Assembly: GCF_002813445.1 (NCBI RefSeq)
Contig: NZ_PHHD01000001.1
Span: forward strand, 5,766,001-5,830,000
Reading direction: 5' to 3'
From: Pseudomonas tolaasii NCPPB 2192
GTDB lineage: Bacteria; Pseudomonadota; Gammaproteobacteria; Pseudomonadales; Pseudomonadaceae
DNA: 64,000 nucleotides
The notes beneath the pieces are model-generated. The model saw nothing but the letters and a program-made list of their open reading frames with translations, made no database searches and had not been told where the DNA came from. The translations under genes and the position numbers were made by a program. Shown piece by piece: positions 32,908-41,889 of the stretch; position 1 is the stretch's first letter; every line of letters starts with the position of its first letter.

Positions 32908-33252
32908 TCAGTCATCCCGCGTCAGCACTTCCAGCAATTGGATCTCGAACCGCAAGTTGCTGTTGGGCTTGATATGCGCGCCCATCGAGCGTTCGCCGTA
33001 GGCCAGGTGCGCCGGTACAAACAGGCTGCGTACGCCGCCCACCTGCATGCCCATCAAGCCCTGGTCCCAGCCCTTGATCACGCGCCCGGTGCCGATCACG
33101 CACTGGAAAGGTTTACCGCGCGCCCAGGAAGAGTCGAACACCGTGCCGTCTTCGAGGGTGCCGGTGTATTGGGTGGTGATCAGCGCCCCCTTGACCACGG
33201 CTTTGCCGTCGCCCTGGCGGATGTCGGTGATCTGGAGTTCGTCGCTGCTCAT
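32908..33252 (-). CDS. FKBP-type peptidyl-prolyl cis-trans isomerase
   Basis: A 114-residue single-domain FKBP without signal peptide, hence cytoplasmic. Family marks include GALITTQYTGTLEDGTVFD, FQCVIGTGRVIKGWDQGL and SLFVPAHLAYGERS. The start ATG at 33252 gives a domain-sized protein; the frame is open further upstream. It is a stand-alone gene flanked by REPINs on both sides. Confidence 0.93.
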   Translation of the reverse strand: MSSDELQITDIRQGDGKAVVKGALITTQYTGTLEDGTVFDSSWARGKPFQCVIGTGRVIKGWDQGLMGMQVGGVRSLFVPAHLAYGERSMGAHIKPNSNLRFEIQLLEVLTRDD

Positions 33253-33343
33253 GGCGTTTCTCGTTGAATGCGCAAAGGCTGGGGTTTTCCCAGAATCGGG
33301 TGGGTTTGGCAAGTGTCAGCAGCAGGGTCAATCGGTGGGTTCT

Positions 33344-33477
33344 TGTGGCGAGCGGGCTTGCCCCGCGTTGGGCTGCGAAGCGGCCCCAAAACCTGCCGGC
33401 GCGGTTTATCTGAAAAACAGTGATGTTCTTATCAGGGCTGCTGCGCAGCCCAACGCGGGGCAAGCCCGCTCGCCACA
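33344..33477. repeat. REPIN of the GTGGCGAGCGGGCTTGCC class
   Basis: Perfect 34-bp arms (33344-33377 and 33444-33477) flank about 66 bp. This is a different REP class from the GTGGGAGC one. It sits between the transglycosylase stop and the FKBP start. Confidence 0.9.
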
Positions 33478-33493
33478 GGTTTGGGGGCGAGGC

Positions 33494-34114
33494 TTACAGC
33501 CAATGCCAGAACCGGCTCCAGAACCCGCGCCCCAAACTGTCTTTGCACCCGGCATATTGCGCTGCATACATTTGCGAGCGGGCCTGTACCTTGCTCGCCA
33601 CCGGCGGCAGCCAGGCTTTGGCGGCGTAGGTGCGCTGGCGGTAGCTGCCCCAGCCTTCGTGGTAGTTCAGGTATTGGCCGTAGGCGTCGTATTTGTAGAC
33701 GCCGTTGATGGTGTAGGTCTTGTCCATGTACCAGCCAACGAAGTCGATGGCGTCGTCGAAGTCCTGGCGACTGGCGCCGGTGCGGCCAGTGCTTTTCTGG
33801 TAGTCCTTCCACACTTCATCCTTGGCCTGGGCGTAGCCGGCGGCGGTGGAGACGCGGCCCCAGGGGATGATCCACAGCAGATATTTGCGCGGCGTCAGGG
33901 CGTTCTGGCGGAAGCCGGATTCCTGATACATGATCGCGAACGGCACCTGAATCGGCACGCCCCAGCGCTTTTGCGTGACCTTGGCGGCGTCGTACCAGTC
34001 GTCCTTTTCACGAAAAATGCCGCAAATGTCGTTTGGCGTGCGTGGCGGCGAGGTGCCGCACGCCGCCAACACAGAGGTGAGTAACAACAAACCGACGGCT
34101 TTGCCTGCGCTCAA
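33494..34114 (-). CDS. Lytic transglycosylase-like (SLT domain) lipoprotein
   Basis: A 206-residue lipoprotein: the signal ends in the lipobox LAAC (Cys19). The SLT lysozyme-like fold carries the catalytic Glu in AIMYQESGFRQNAL, followed by WGRVSTAAGYAQAKDEVW and DAIDFVGWYMDKT. It should cleave the peptidoglycan glycan backbone to anhydromuropeptides from the outer-membrane inner face. It is transcribed away from the RidA operon, with a hairpin between them. Confidence 0.9.
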   Translation of the reverse strand: MSAGKAVGLLLLTSVLAACGTSPPRTPNDICGIFREKDDWYDAAKVTQKRWGVPIQVPFAIMYQESGFRQNALTPRKYLLWIIPWGRVSTAAGYAQAKDEVWKDYQKSTGRTGASRQDFDDAIDFVGWYMDKTYTINGVYKYDAYGQYLNYHEGWGSYRQRTYAAKAWLPPVASKVQARSQMYAAQYAGCKDSLGRGFWSRFWHWL

Positions 34115-34132
34115 GGGGCACCTTTGCGTGAT

Positions 34133-34160
34133 ACGCGTAAAAAGCCGGCATTTTACGCGT
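34133..34160 (-). terminator. Inverted repeat ACGCGTAAAA-N8-TTTTACGCGT, possible terminator
   Basis: Perfect 10-bp arms (34133-34142 and 34151-34160) surround AGCCGGCA. It lies 27 bp after the ridA stop in the same orientation. The stem is AT-rich at its top, so an operator for the transglycosylase gene is an alternative. Confidence 0.4.
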
Positions 34161-34186
34161 TCACGCTGCCTGATGCCGAATTGTCA

Positions 34187-34645
34187 TCAGTGTTTTTTGA
34201 TCACCCCCGTGACTTCCAGCTCCAGCAAGCCGCCGCCGGGCAGCCCGGCCACGCCAACCGCGGAGCGTGCATGCCGGCCCTGTTCGCCGAATACGTCGAT
34301 GAACACTTGCGACGCACCATCGACCACTTTGGAAAAGTTCTGGAAGCCTTCGCCGCCATACACAAACCCGCGCACAAACAGAATGCGCTCGACATTTTCC
34401 AGCCCCACTGCATGGTCCAGCACGCTCAAGGCCCGCAGCGCGCAGGTTTGCCCGGCCTGCAGCACCACTTCCGGGGAAGTCAGGTCGGTCACCGGGCCGC
34501 TGATCACGCCCTCGCCCACTCGGCACACCTGGCCACTCACGTACGCCACCCCGCCATGAATCGTCACAGGCACATAGTCACCCTTGGGGCTTGGCGTCTC
34601 GGGCAATACCAAACCCAAGGCACTGATCGTTTCGCGAATACTCAT
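34187..34645 (-). CDS. RidA family protein (enamine/imine deaminase)
   Basis: A 152-residue YjgF/RidA-type protein. YVSGQVCRVGEG, LRALSVLDHAV and HARSAVGVAGLPGG (with the Arg that holds the substrate carboxylate) are characteristic. RidA proteins hydrolyse reactive 2-aminoacrylate and related imines. GAGGGG precedes the ATG, which overlaps the PhzF stop as ATGA. As the last gene of an import operon it may handle an imine formed during catabolism of the transported compound. Confidence 0.9.
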   Translation of the reverse strand: MSIRETISALGLVLPETPSPKGDYVPVTIHGGVAYVSGQVCRVGEGVISGPVTDLTSPEVVLQAGQTCALRALSVLDHAVGLENVERILFVRGFVYGGEGFQNFSKVVDGASQVFIDVFGEQGRHARSAVGVAGLPGGGLLELEVTGVIKKH

Positions 34646-35526
34646 GAATGCCCCTCGGCAAATTCCACATGCCCGCCCAGCCAGCAACCCTGCACCTGCC
34701 CGGCTTCGTCCCGGCGAAAACGCAGGGAAATCTGCGACGGCCGGCCCATGGCGCGCCCTTGGCGGATATGCACCGGCCTCTCATCCGCCGTGACCAGGCC
34801 ATTTTCCAGCAAGCCGAACGATAGCGCCGCCGCCGCGATCCCCGTGGCCGCGTCTTCGGGGTAGCCCGAGGATTTGGGAAACTGCCGCGCGTCAAACTGG
34901 CGACCTTCAAGGTCTGACGGCGCGTAGGGGTACAGACCGGTGGAGCCGATGCGCTCGCACAGTTGCTCCATGCGCCGGTAGTCCGGCTTGAGGCTGTCGA
35001 GCACCGCCACGCTTTTCAGCGCGATCAGGGTTTTGACGCGGCTGGTGCACGCGTTCTGGATCGGCAGCGGTGCCAGTTCGTTGGAGGTGATGCCCAGCAC
35101 CGACAGAATTTCGGCCTCCACCTCCGGGTCGCTCAAGGTGTGGACCTGCCCTTTGGGCTGGCTGATTTCCACTTGAATCTGCGGCGTACCGGCGCCGGTC
35201 ACTCGTGCATCGACGCGCCCGCTTTGGGTCCACAGCGCCAGGCGATCCTTGTGCAACATGCCCAGTTGGTCGAGCAACCACACCGCACCGACGGTGGCGT
35301 GGCCGCACATTTCCATCTCATGGTTGGGCACCCAGAAACGCAGGGCAAAATCAAAGTCGCTGCCGGCGGGTGCGGCAAAGACAAAGCCGCATTCATGCCC
35401 GTAATCCCGTGCGACTTGCTGCATGTCGGCGTCGCTCATGCCGTCCGCCACGGCCACGGTCGGCGCCGGGTTGCCGCCACGGGGAGTGGCGGGAAATACA
35501 TTGACCAGGTGAACCTCGGGCGTCAT
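34642..35526 (-). CDS. PhzF-family isomerase/epimerase
   Basis: A 294-residue two-domain protein of the PhzF/diaminopimelate-epimerase fold. GNPAPTVAVADGMSDADMQ and EMEMCGHATVGAVWLL are conserved, and SGYPEDAATGIAAAAL marks the second domain. PhzF itself isomerises a phenazine precursor, but no other phz genes are nearby, so it probably acts on another small acid. ATGA overlaps on both sides join it to the binding-protein gene and to RidA. Confidence 0.9.
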   Translation of the reverse strand: MTPEVHLVNVFPATPRGGNPAPTVAVADGMSDADMQQVARDYGHECGFVFAAPAGSDFDFALRFWVPNHEMEMCGHATVGAVWLLDQLGMLHKDRLALWTQSGRVDARVTGAGTPQIQVEISQPKGQVHTLSDPEVEAEILSVLGITSNELAPLPIQNACTSRVKTLIALKSVAVLDSLKPDYRRMEQLCERIGSTGLYPYAPSDLEGRQFDARQFPKSSGYPEDAATGIAAAALSFGLLENGLVTADERPVHIRQGRAMGRPSQISLRFRRDEAGQVQGCWLGGHVEFAEGHS

Positions 35527-36563
35527 TTCGCCTCTCCCTTGAGGGTGGAAACAGTCGGCGCCACGGCGTCGACGATGGCATTGGTGTAGACCTGCTGCGG
35601 GTCGATCGACACGGGGTCGTTCTCCACGGCGTTCATGAAACTGATGTTCTTCTCCACGCCGTCCCTCTCCACACGCGGCGTAGCCGGATAGGACGGCAGC
35701 GAGGCGGTCCAGGCGGCATCAAAAATCGCGTTGTCGGTGTGCGCAAAGTATGGGCGCACCGATTCACGGGCCTTTTGCGGCTCGGTGGCGATCAGGTGTT
35801 CGGCTTTCCACAGCGCGCGCACCAGTTTCTCGGCGGTGGCCTTGTTTGCGCTCAGCCAGTCCTCACGGGCGATCATGGCCGTGAACAGGAAACCATCCAG
35901 CGGTTTGTATTCCCCCTTGGCCAGGTCCATCAGCACAAACCCGCCCTGCTGCGCGGCGGTGGTGATGGTCGGTGGCGACAGCGAGAAGCCATTGATGCTG
36001 CCCTGGGAAAACGCCGCGAGCATGTTCGGCGCGCCGCCGACCGGCATGATGGTGAAATCCTTGTCGGGGTTCAAACCCGCATCCTTGGCCAGATAACGCA
36101 CCAGCATGTCGGTGGTGCTGCCGGGGCCGGTCACGCCGATTTTCAAGCCTTTGAGGGCCTGGGCACGGGCGGCGACCGGCGAGGTGGCTGTCACACCGGC
36201 TTTGCGGGCCGACTCGCCGTCGATCACCACGGTGCTGCCGAACTGGGTTTGCACAGCGGCGAAGGCCTGTACATTCTGGCCTTTGGTGCGCGCACGCACC
36301 GCCACGGCGGGCAGACCGACGTAGGCATCGGCGTCACGGCCCAGTACGGCGGTCAGCGCCGCCGACCCGCCTTTTTGAAACACGATGACCTCCACATCCA
36401 GGCCTTCGGCGGCAAAGTAACCCTGCTTCTGCGCCACATAAATCGGCACATACAGGAAACCTTCGCTGGGGAATGCGAGGGTCACTTTGGTCAGATCCTG
36501 AGCCTGTGCGGCGGGTAAAAACGAGGCGCACAACAGACCGGCAATCACGAGACGCTTAAGCAT
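35523..36563 (-). CDS. ABC transporter substrate-binding protein, SsuA/NMT1/ThiY-like
   Basis: A 346-residue periplasmic protein with signal peptide MLKRLVIAGLLCASFLPAAQA. The NMT1/SsuA pattern is FLYVPIYVAQKQGYFAAEGL at the start and KGLKIGVTGPGSTTDMLV in the middle. Such receptors bind sulfonates, pyrimidine precursors, nitrate or aromatic acids. It belongs to a complete importer with the next two genes. The start at 36563 is set by the signal peptide. Confidence 0.92.
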   Translation of the reverse strand: MLKRLVIAGLLCASFLPAAQAQDLTKVTLAFPSEGFLYVPIYVAQKQGYFAAEGLDVEVIVFQKGGSAALTAVLGRDADAYVGLPAVAVRARTKGQNVQAFAAVQTQFGSTVVIDGESARKAGVTATSPVAARAQALKGLKIGVTGPGSTTDMLVRYLAKDAGLNPDKDFTIMPVGGAPNMLAAFSQGSINGFSLSPPTITTAAQQGGFVLMDLAKGEYKPLDGFLFTAMIAREDWLSANKATAEKLVRALWKAEHLIATEPQKARESVRPYFAHTDNAIFDAAWTASLPSYPATPRVERDGVEKNISFMNAVENDPVSIDPQQVYTNAIVDAVAPTVSTLKGEAK

Positions 36564-36588
36564 GATCAAACTCCAGCAATAGAGGGGG

Positions 36589-37353
36589 TTAAACCGCGAC
36601 TTCACGTTCGGCTTCGTTGGCTTTCCACGGCATCAGCTTGCGTTCGGCGAGCTTCACGGCGGTGTTGAGGATCAGCGCCAGGGCAATGATGCCCACCAGC
36701 GAGGCGAACACGCCGGCAGTGTCGAACTGCGAGGCCGCGTCCGAGAGCAAATAGCCCAGCCCACGGTTGGCCGCGATGATCTCGCCCACCAGCGCGCCAA
36801 TCAGCGCGTAAGGCACCGACAAACGCAGGCCGGTAAACACCCAGGTAAACGCCGAAGGGATCACCACCATGGTCAACAGGTCGCGCTCCCTGGCGCCCAT
36901 CAGGCGCAGGATGGTCAGTTGCTCGCGGGACACGTTGCGCACGCCGCTGTAGGTGTTGAGGAACACCAGAAAGAACACCACGGCGGCAGTCAGGATGACC
37001 TTCATCGGCAACCCGATGCCGAACCAGAGGATGAACAGCGGCGCCAGCGCGACTTTCGGCAAGCTGTAAAACGCGGTCAAAAATGGGTCGAGGATGTCAG
37101 CCAGCAGCTTGGCGCGGCCCAGTACCAACCCGGCGATCAAGCCCGCGAGTGAGCCGAAGAAAAAGCCCAGCACGGCTTCCAGCGTGGTGATGCCGGCGTG
37201 ATAGAAAAACACCCCGTTAAGCAGGATTTTCCACAGGCTCTGCGCCACCGCAGAAGGCCGGCTGATAAAGAACTCCACGCCGAACAGACGCGAAACGCCT
37301 TCCCACAACAGCATCAGAAACACCAGAAACAGCAAGCGATAAACTTGGATCAT
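36589..37353 (-). CDS. ABC transporter permease, SsuC/TauC-like
   Basis: A 254-residue inner-membrane permease with six predicted helices. The EAA loop reads ILRLMGARERDLLTMVVIPS, and LIGALVGEIIAANRGLGYLL is the family's characteristic segment. The ATG at 37351-37353 overlaps the ATPase stop as ATGA. A longer frame begins inside the ATPase gene and is not credible. Confidence 0.93.
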   Translation of the reverse strand: MIQVYRLLFLVFLMLLWEGVSRLFGVEFFISRPSAVAQSLWKILLNGVFFYHAGITTLEAVLGFFFGSLAGLIAGLVLGRAKLLADILDPFLTAFYSLPKVALAPLFILWFGIGLPMKVILTAAVVFFLVFLNTYSGVRNVSREQLTILRLMGARERDLLTMVVIPSAFTWVFTGLRLSVPYALIGALVGEIIAANRGLGYLLSDAASQFDTAGVFASLVGIIALALILNTAVKLAERKLMPWKANEAEREVAV

Positions 37354-38168
37354 ACGACCTCCAGCGAGTGAGCCAATGAAGCGGGATCGGCCGCGCCTGC
37401 CACGTCGGGGGCCAGGCGTTTCCACAGTTCGGCGCAGAGTTCCACGTAGCGCGGGTCGGAACGCATTTGCACCAGGTTGCGTTCACCGGTCAGCGGGATG
37501 TCGATAATGTGGTCGATGGTGCCGGGGCGTCCGGCGAACACCACGCAGCGGTCGGCCAGGGCGATGGCTTCATCGACGTCGTGGGTCACGAACAGCACGG
37601 TTTTGTTGAGCTTGCGACACAGGCGCAGCAGTTCGGTCTGCAGGGTCAGGCGCATTTGTGCATCAAGGGCGCCGAAGGGTTCGTCCATCAGCAGGGTTTC
37701 CGGGTCGCTGGCCATCAAACGCGCCATGGCTGCGCGTTTGCGCATGCCGCCGGAAAGCTGGTTGGGGTAGCTGTCACCGAAACCGGTAAGGCCCACCAGG
37801 GCCATCAGTTCTTCAACCCGCGCCTCGACGTCGGCCCTGGGCATGCGGCGAATCTGCAACGGCACCGCGATGTTGCCGGCCACAGTGCGCCACGGCAGCA
37901 AATGGTCGGCCTGGGTCATGTAGCCAACCCGCGTGTTCACGCCTTTGACTTCGGCACCGTCGTAATGCACCTGGCCTTCGGTGGGGCCGAACAACCCGGC
38001 GGTCATGTTCAGCAAGGTGGACTTGCCGCAGCCCGACGGGCCGACCAGGGTAATGATTTCGCCGCGCTGAACATCCAGCGATACATCGCGTACGGCCACA
38101 AATGCGCGGCCCTCGACTTTGAAGCTTTTTCGCACGCCCGAGAAATGGATAAAGGGTCTTGCGCTCAC
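37350..38168 (-). CDS. ABC transporter ATPase, SsuB/TauB-like
   Basis: A 272-residue ATPase with Walker A GPSGCGKST, Q-loop YMTQADHLLPW, signature LSGGMRKRAAMA, Walker B LLMDEPFGALD and H-loop VTHDVDEA. It starts with GTG preceded by GGAGGGG. It is the first gene of the five-gene operon ATPase, permease, receptor, PhzF, RidA. The 185-bp gap upstream holds the promoter and an orphan REP fragment. Confidence 0.94.
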   Translation of the reverse strand: MSARPFIHFSGVRKSFKVEGRAFVAVRDVSLDVQRGEIITLVGPSGCGKSTLLNMTAGLFGPTEGQVHYDGAEVKGVNTRVGYMTQADHLLPWRTVAGNIAVPLQIRRMPRADVEARVEELMALVGLTGFGDSYPNQLSGGMRKRAAMARLMASDPETLLMDEPFGALDAQMRLTLQTELLRLCRKLNKTVLFVTHDVDEAIALADRCVVFAGRPGTIDHIIDIPLTGERNLVQMRSDPRYVELCAELWKRLAPDVAGAADPASLAHSLEVV

Positions 38169-38318
38169 CGCCCCTCCTCGTCCGGTAAGCCGGACTTGTT
38201 TGTTGTTGGTGAGCAGAGGATGAACGCATGACAGATTTGTGGCGCACGGGATCGGGCCGGATCACGCGCGGGATCGGGACATGGATGATTGGCAATCCAA
38301 CAGAAGTAACCGAATCAA

Positions 38319-38331
38319 CTGTGGGAGCTGG
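38319..38331. repeat. Orphan REP fragment
   Basis: CTGTGGGAGCTGG matches the outer end of the common REP but has no inverted partner nearby. It is probably a remnant of a decayed element between the AraC gene stop and the importer operon start. Confidence 0.4.
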
Positions 38332-38353
38332 TGTTGTTCAGGGTTTGGGGGAG

Positions 38354-39199
38354 TCAGGACCGGCGCCACTCATCCGGCGAAATGCCCAGCACCCGCCGGA
38401 ACACATGAGCCAAATGCGACGGCGACTCATACCCCACGCTATTGGCCACTTCCAGCACCGACATGCGCGTATGCCGCAACAGCGTCTGCGCGCGCTCCAG
38501 GCGCAAGCGCTGCACATACGCCAGCACCGTCTCGCCGGTGTGCTGGGCAAACAAGCGGGTCAAATGCCGGCGCGACAGATGAAACACCGCCGCAATGTCA
38601 TCCAGCCCCGGCGCATGTTCCAGGTTGCCTTCGACATACGCCTTCACGTCGCGCACCAGCATGGCGCCGTGGCGCTCGGTGGAGGAGCGTTGCAGACTCG
38701 GCTGGCTGAGGGAAATCGCCAGGCATTCGAGCAGCAGCAAATGGTCGGCCTGAGCCAGTTGGCGGCTGCGGTCCACATAGGGGTCGGGTTGGCTGAAGGC
38801 TTTTTTCGCCAGCAGCAAATGGTGCAGCGGCGCCGAGGTTTGCCAGATGCCGAGGGTGGGCACACGCAGCAGGCGGTTGGCGCCCCCGGAAAGGTCGCGC
38901 AAGGCGTAGTGCATGTAGTCGGGGTCGACGTAGAACGCCAGGTGGCCCTGGCTGGGGGTGAGCGACGAAGAGGAGTGACTGCACTGCGGTGGCACCAGCA
39001 CGAACTGGCGGTCGACCACCGAGGTGGAGCGCCCGCTGTCTTCATCCTTGAAGCGCAGCAGGCCGTGCTCGGGCACCATCAGCATGAACTCGTCGTGGGC
39101 GTGGGCCCCGGTTTCATAGGCGCCGTTGGAGTTGAACACGCTGTAGATATCACGCATGGCCAGGCACTGCCGCTGGGGGTTGAAACCTGACACTAGCAT
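38354..39199 (-). CDS. AraC-family transcriptional regulator
   Basis: A 281-residue regulator. The N-terminal cupin-like sensor domain has THAHDEFMLMV-type residues (GAHAHDEFMLMVPEHG). The C-terminal pair of helix-turn-helix motifs spans LDDIAAVFHLSRRHLTRLFA and ANSVGYESPSHLAHVFRRVL. It is in the same direction as, and just upstream of, the SsuABC-like importer operon and probably activates it. The start is taken at ATG 39199; frame extensions upstream have only TTG. Confidence 0.88.
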   Translation of the reverse strand: MLVSGFNPQRQCLAMRDIYSVFNSNGAYETGAHAHDEFMLMVPEHGLLRFKDEDSGRSTSVVDRQFVLVPPQCSHSSSSLTPSQGHLAFYVDPDYMHYALRDLSGGANRLLRVPTLGIWQTSAPLHHLLLAKKAFSQPDPYVDRSRQLAQADHLLLLECLAISLSQPSLQRSSTERHGAMLVRDVKAYVEGNLEHAPGLDDIAAVFHLSRRHLTRLFAQHTGETVLAYVQRLRLERAQTLLRHTRMSVLEVANSVGYESPSHLAHVFRRVLGISPDEWRRS

Positions 39200-39241
39200 G
39201 TTTGGTGCCAGTGAAAAGCAGCGTCCTTGCTGCAAACGCTG

Positions 39242-40210
39242 TTAAGCCAATGGCACGCGACGGCTCGTCAGCGCAAAGCGGCCGACAAAGAACGCCAGCG
39301 CAGCCCCCAGCAACAACATGGCCAGGGTGCTCCACGCCGCGCGGGAGAGCTGTTTGGCGGCCACTTCACCGGCTTCGCGGGCTTTCTGCTCGGCTTGCTG
39401 TTTCAGCTCGGCGACCTTCTGCATGGCTTGTTGATAGGCCTGGGCATAGTTGTCGACGATCTGCGTGGCTTCGGCTTTGCTCTTGCCGGTGCGGGCGGCC
39501 ACGATGTTGACCAGGGCGTCTTTATCCGCCGCATTCAGCGCAGGTTCGCCGGAGGCTTTGACGCGCTCGAACCACTGCTTCAACTGGTCGGCCGCCTGGG
39601 TCGGGTTAGTCGCCGCATCGGTGGCAACCTGCTTGCCATCGGCGGTGGCCTGGTCGGTTTTCTGCTCGACGTTGGCCGGGTCCAGCTCAGGCTTGCCGCT
39701 TTGCTTGAGCAAGGTGTCGAGCTGGCCTTGCAGGCTGTTCCAGTCCAGCTGGATGCCCTGCTCGTTCAGTTGCTGCTTGACGCTGTCGCTGATCCCCGGC
39801 GCTGCCGCCGCAATGCCGCTACCGGCGGCCGACAGGCCTTTGCCCACTACATTGCCGGCGGTGCCGACCACGCTGGCGGCCAGCCCGGCGAGCAGCCAGG
39901 TAGTGAGCAAAGTGGTCAGGGTCCAGGTCAGTACCCCGTGCAAACCGCCACGATCCGGCGCGGTACGCCCGGCCACGAAGGCACCCAGGCCGATCGACAC
40001 CAGCGTGGACACGAACAGCCAGATCCCGGCGCCCGTGCCGAAACCGCTGAGCGGGTTGCCGGCTTTCATTGGGTCGACGGCGCTGGCGCCAATGGCGGTG
40101 CCCAGCACGCTCAGCACCAGGTAGGTGACCAGGGCAATTGCACTACCGGCCAATACAGCGCTCCAGGACACGCGAAACAGCGAACGATTGGTTTCATAGA
40201 CAGTGGTCAT
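39242..40210 (-). CDS. Multi-helix membrane protein of unknown function (PhnA-like/YrzE-type)
   Basis: A 322-residue membrane protein. Three to four hydrophobic helices lie at residues 15-130 (VLAGSAIALVTYLVLSVLG, IWLFVSTLVSIGLGAFVAGR). A hydrophilic, Ala/Gln/Lys-rich stretch at about 145-285 with coiled-coil character (KVAELKQQAEQKAREAGEVA) follows, and one C-terminal helix (LAMLLLGAALAFFVGRFAL). Similar proteins are annotated as PhnA-like but have no known role. AAGGATC gives a good start. It is divergent from the PAS-LuxR gene across a strong dyad. Confidence 0.8.
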   Translation of the reverse strand: MTTVYETNRSLFRVSWSAVLAGSAIALVTYLVLSVLGTAIGASAVDPMKAGNPLSGFGTGAGIWLFVSTLVSIGLGAFVAGRTAPDRGGLHGVLTWTLTTLLTTWLLAGLAASVVGTAGNVVGKGLSAAGSGIAAAAPGISDSVKQQLNEQGIQLDWNSLQGQLDTLLKQSGKPELDPANVEQKTDQATADGKQVATDAATNPTQAADQLKQWFERVKASGEPALNAADKDALVNIVAARTGKSKAEATQIVDNYAQAYQQAMQKVAELKQQAEQKAREAGEVAAKQLSRAAWSTLAMLLLGAALAFFVGRFALTSRRVPLA

Positions 40211-40276
40211 GTTCGATCCTTTGACAGTAATTGACCGTTTCAGTCTGGCGAGCCTGCCGCGCGCCGTCCCCGCTCA

Positions 40277-40301
40277 AATGCACCAGGCCATCTGGTGCAT
40301 T
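40277..40301. promoter_or_regulatory. 25-bp operator AATGCACCAG-N5-CTGGTGCATT
   Basis: Perfect 10-bp arms lie in the divergent region before the membrane-protein and PAS-LuxR genes. A second copy, GCACTAG-N5-CTAGTGC, follows the PAS-LuxR gene at 41893-41911. A LuxR-type regulator site is likely, and the PAS-LuxR protein is the obvious candidate. Confidence 0.65.
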
Positions 40302-40385
40302 CGCACCCCGCGCCGGGGAATTTGTCTGCACTATCCTGAAGCCGGGGTGTCGTAATTTTCATGCCCTCACACCCACGGAGAACCT

Positions 40386-41882
40386 ATGACCCAGGATGTT
40401 CTTGCCAAAGAAACCAACCGTCGCCAATTGCAGCAGATCATCTCCGGGCTGTCTGACGGGGTGATCCTGGCCGAAGTCGACCAAACCATTCTGTGGGCCA
40501 ATGAGGCAGCGTTGACCATGCACGGCGTCGAGGCCGTGATGGCGCTGGGTGCCAATACGCTGGAGTACGCCGAACGCTTTGCCCTGCGCTATCGCAACAA
40601 CCACCCGGTGCTGCCGGAAAACTACCCCCTCGCCCGGGCGGCGGCCGGCGAAGAGTTCAGCGATGTGGTGGTCGAAGTCACGCCGTTGAGCGATGAAGAA
40701 CGAACCTGGGTGCACCGCCTTCGCAGCCTGGTGATCACCGATTCCCACGGCGAGCCGGAACTGCTGGTGCTGATCCTCAGCGACGCCACCGAATGGGCCA
40801 GCGCCGAGCAGCGTTTTGAAAAGACCTTCAATGCCAACCCGGCACCTGCCGTGATCTGCCGCTTGAGCGATTTGCGTTACATCAAGGTCAATCAGGGCTT
40901 CCTGGAGATGACCGGCTACAACCGCGACCAGGTGATCGGCAAGTCTGTCTATGAACTGGATGTGCTGGAACAGGCTGAACGCAAGGATCTGGCCATCCAG
41001 CGCCTGGGCGAAGGCGCGACCATTCCGCAGATGCAGGCCGAACTGCGACTGCCCGAGGGCGGCAGCAAACTGGTGATTGTTGCCGGTCAGCCGCTGGACA
41101 TGAACGAAGAGGACTGCATGCTGTTTTCGTTCATGGACATGGAGCCACGGCGCAAGGCGGAGATTGCGCTGCGCCAGAGCGAGGAGCGTTTCGCCAAGTC
41201 GTTCCGCCTGACACCGGTGCCGACTCTGGTGTGCAGCGCGGGCAACCGCCAAGTCGTGGATATCAATGACGCTTTCATGAGCATCACCGGCTATATCAGC
41301 GAAGAACTGATCGGCAAATCCATCGAAGACATCGACTTTATCGACAACGCCCAGACACGCGAGCAGTTGTTCGCCAACCTGGAAAAAGCCGGCAACCTCG
41401 ACGGCCAGGACCTCAAGGTGCGCAAGAAAGGCAATGAGGTGATCGACTGCGTGGTTTCGGCCGACACGGTGATTATCGAGGATGTGCCTTGCTACCTGAT
41501 GGTGATGATGAACATCACCGAGCGCAAACGCTCGGAGCTGGAGCTGGTGGCGGCCATCGAGGAAGTGATGCAGGACGCCTCATGGTTCAGCCAGACCCTG
41601 ATCGAGAAACTGGCCAACGCCAAGAGCGTCAACAGCCCCAACCTGCCGAACGTGGCCTTCACCGACCTCACTGCCCGCGAGCGTGACGTGCTGGGCTTGA
41701 TCTGCGAGGGCCTGGCCGACAAGGAGATCGCTTCGCGCCTGAAACTCGCGCCCAACACGGTGCGTAACCATGTGGCCACGGTGTATTCCAAGCTGAACGT
41801 GCACAGCCGCAGCGCGGCCATCGTCTGGGCCCGTGAACGCGGGCTGTTTGCCGGTGAATTGCGCCTGAAAAACAAGCCCTGA
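40386..41882 (+). CDS. PAS-domain LuxR-type transcriptional regulator
   Basis: A 498-residue regulator with three PAS-like sensor domains (about residues 10-130, 145-255 and 270-390; for example YIKVNQGFLEMTGYNRDQVI and VVDINDAFMSITGYISEELI). A linker and a C-terminal LuxR helix-turn-helix follow (LTARERDVLGLICEGLADKE then IASRLKLAPNTVRNHVATVY). There is no receiver domain, so the signal is sensed directly, perhaps by a bound cofactor. GGAG sits before the ATG. Matching dyads on both sides of the gene suggest control of itself, the divergent membrane protein and the DUF1652 gene. Confidence 0.92.
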   Translation: MTQDVLAKETNRRQLQQIISGLSDGVILAEVDQTILWANEAALTMHGVEAVMALGANTLEYAERFALRYRNNHPVLPENYPLARAAAGEEFSDVVVEVTPLSDEERTWVHRLRSLVITDSHGEPELLVLILSDATEWASAEQRFEKTFNANPAPAVICRLSDLRYIKVNQGFLEMTGYNRDQVIGKSVYELDVLEQAERKDLAIQRLGEGATIPQMQAELRLPEGGSKLVIVAGQPLDMNEEDCMLFSFMDMEPRRKAEIALRQSEERFAKSFRLTPVPTLVCSAGNRQVVDINDAFMSITGYISEELIGKSIEDIDFIDNAQTREQLFANLEKAGNLDGQDLKVRKKGNEVIDCVVSADTVIIEDVPCYLMVMMNITERKRSELELVAAIEEVMQDASWFSQTLIEKLANAKSVNSPNLPNVAFTDLTARERDVLGLICEGLADKEIASRLKLAPNTVRNHVATVYSKLNVHSRSAAIVWARERGLFAGELRLKNKP

Positions 41883-41889
41883 AAGTGCA

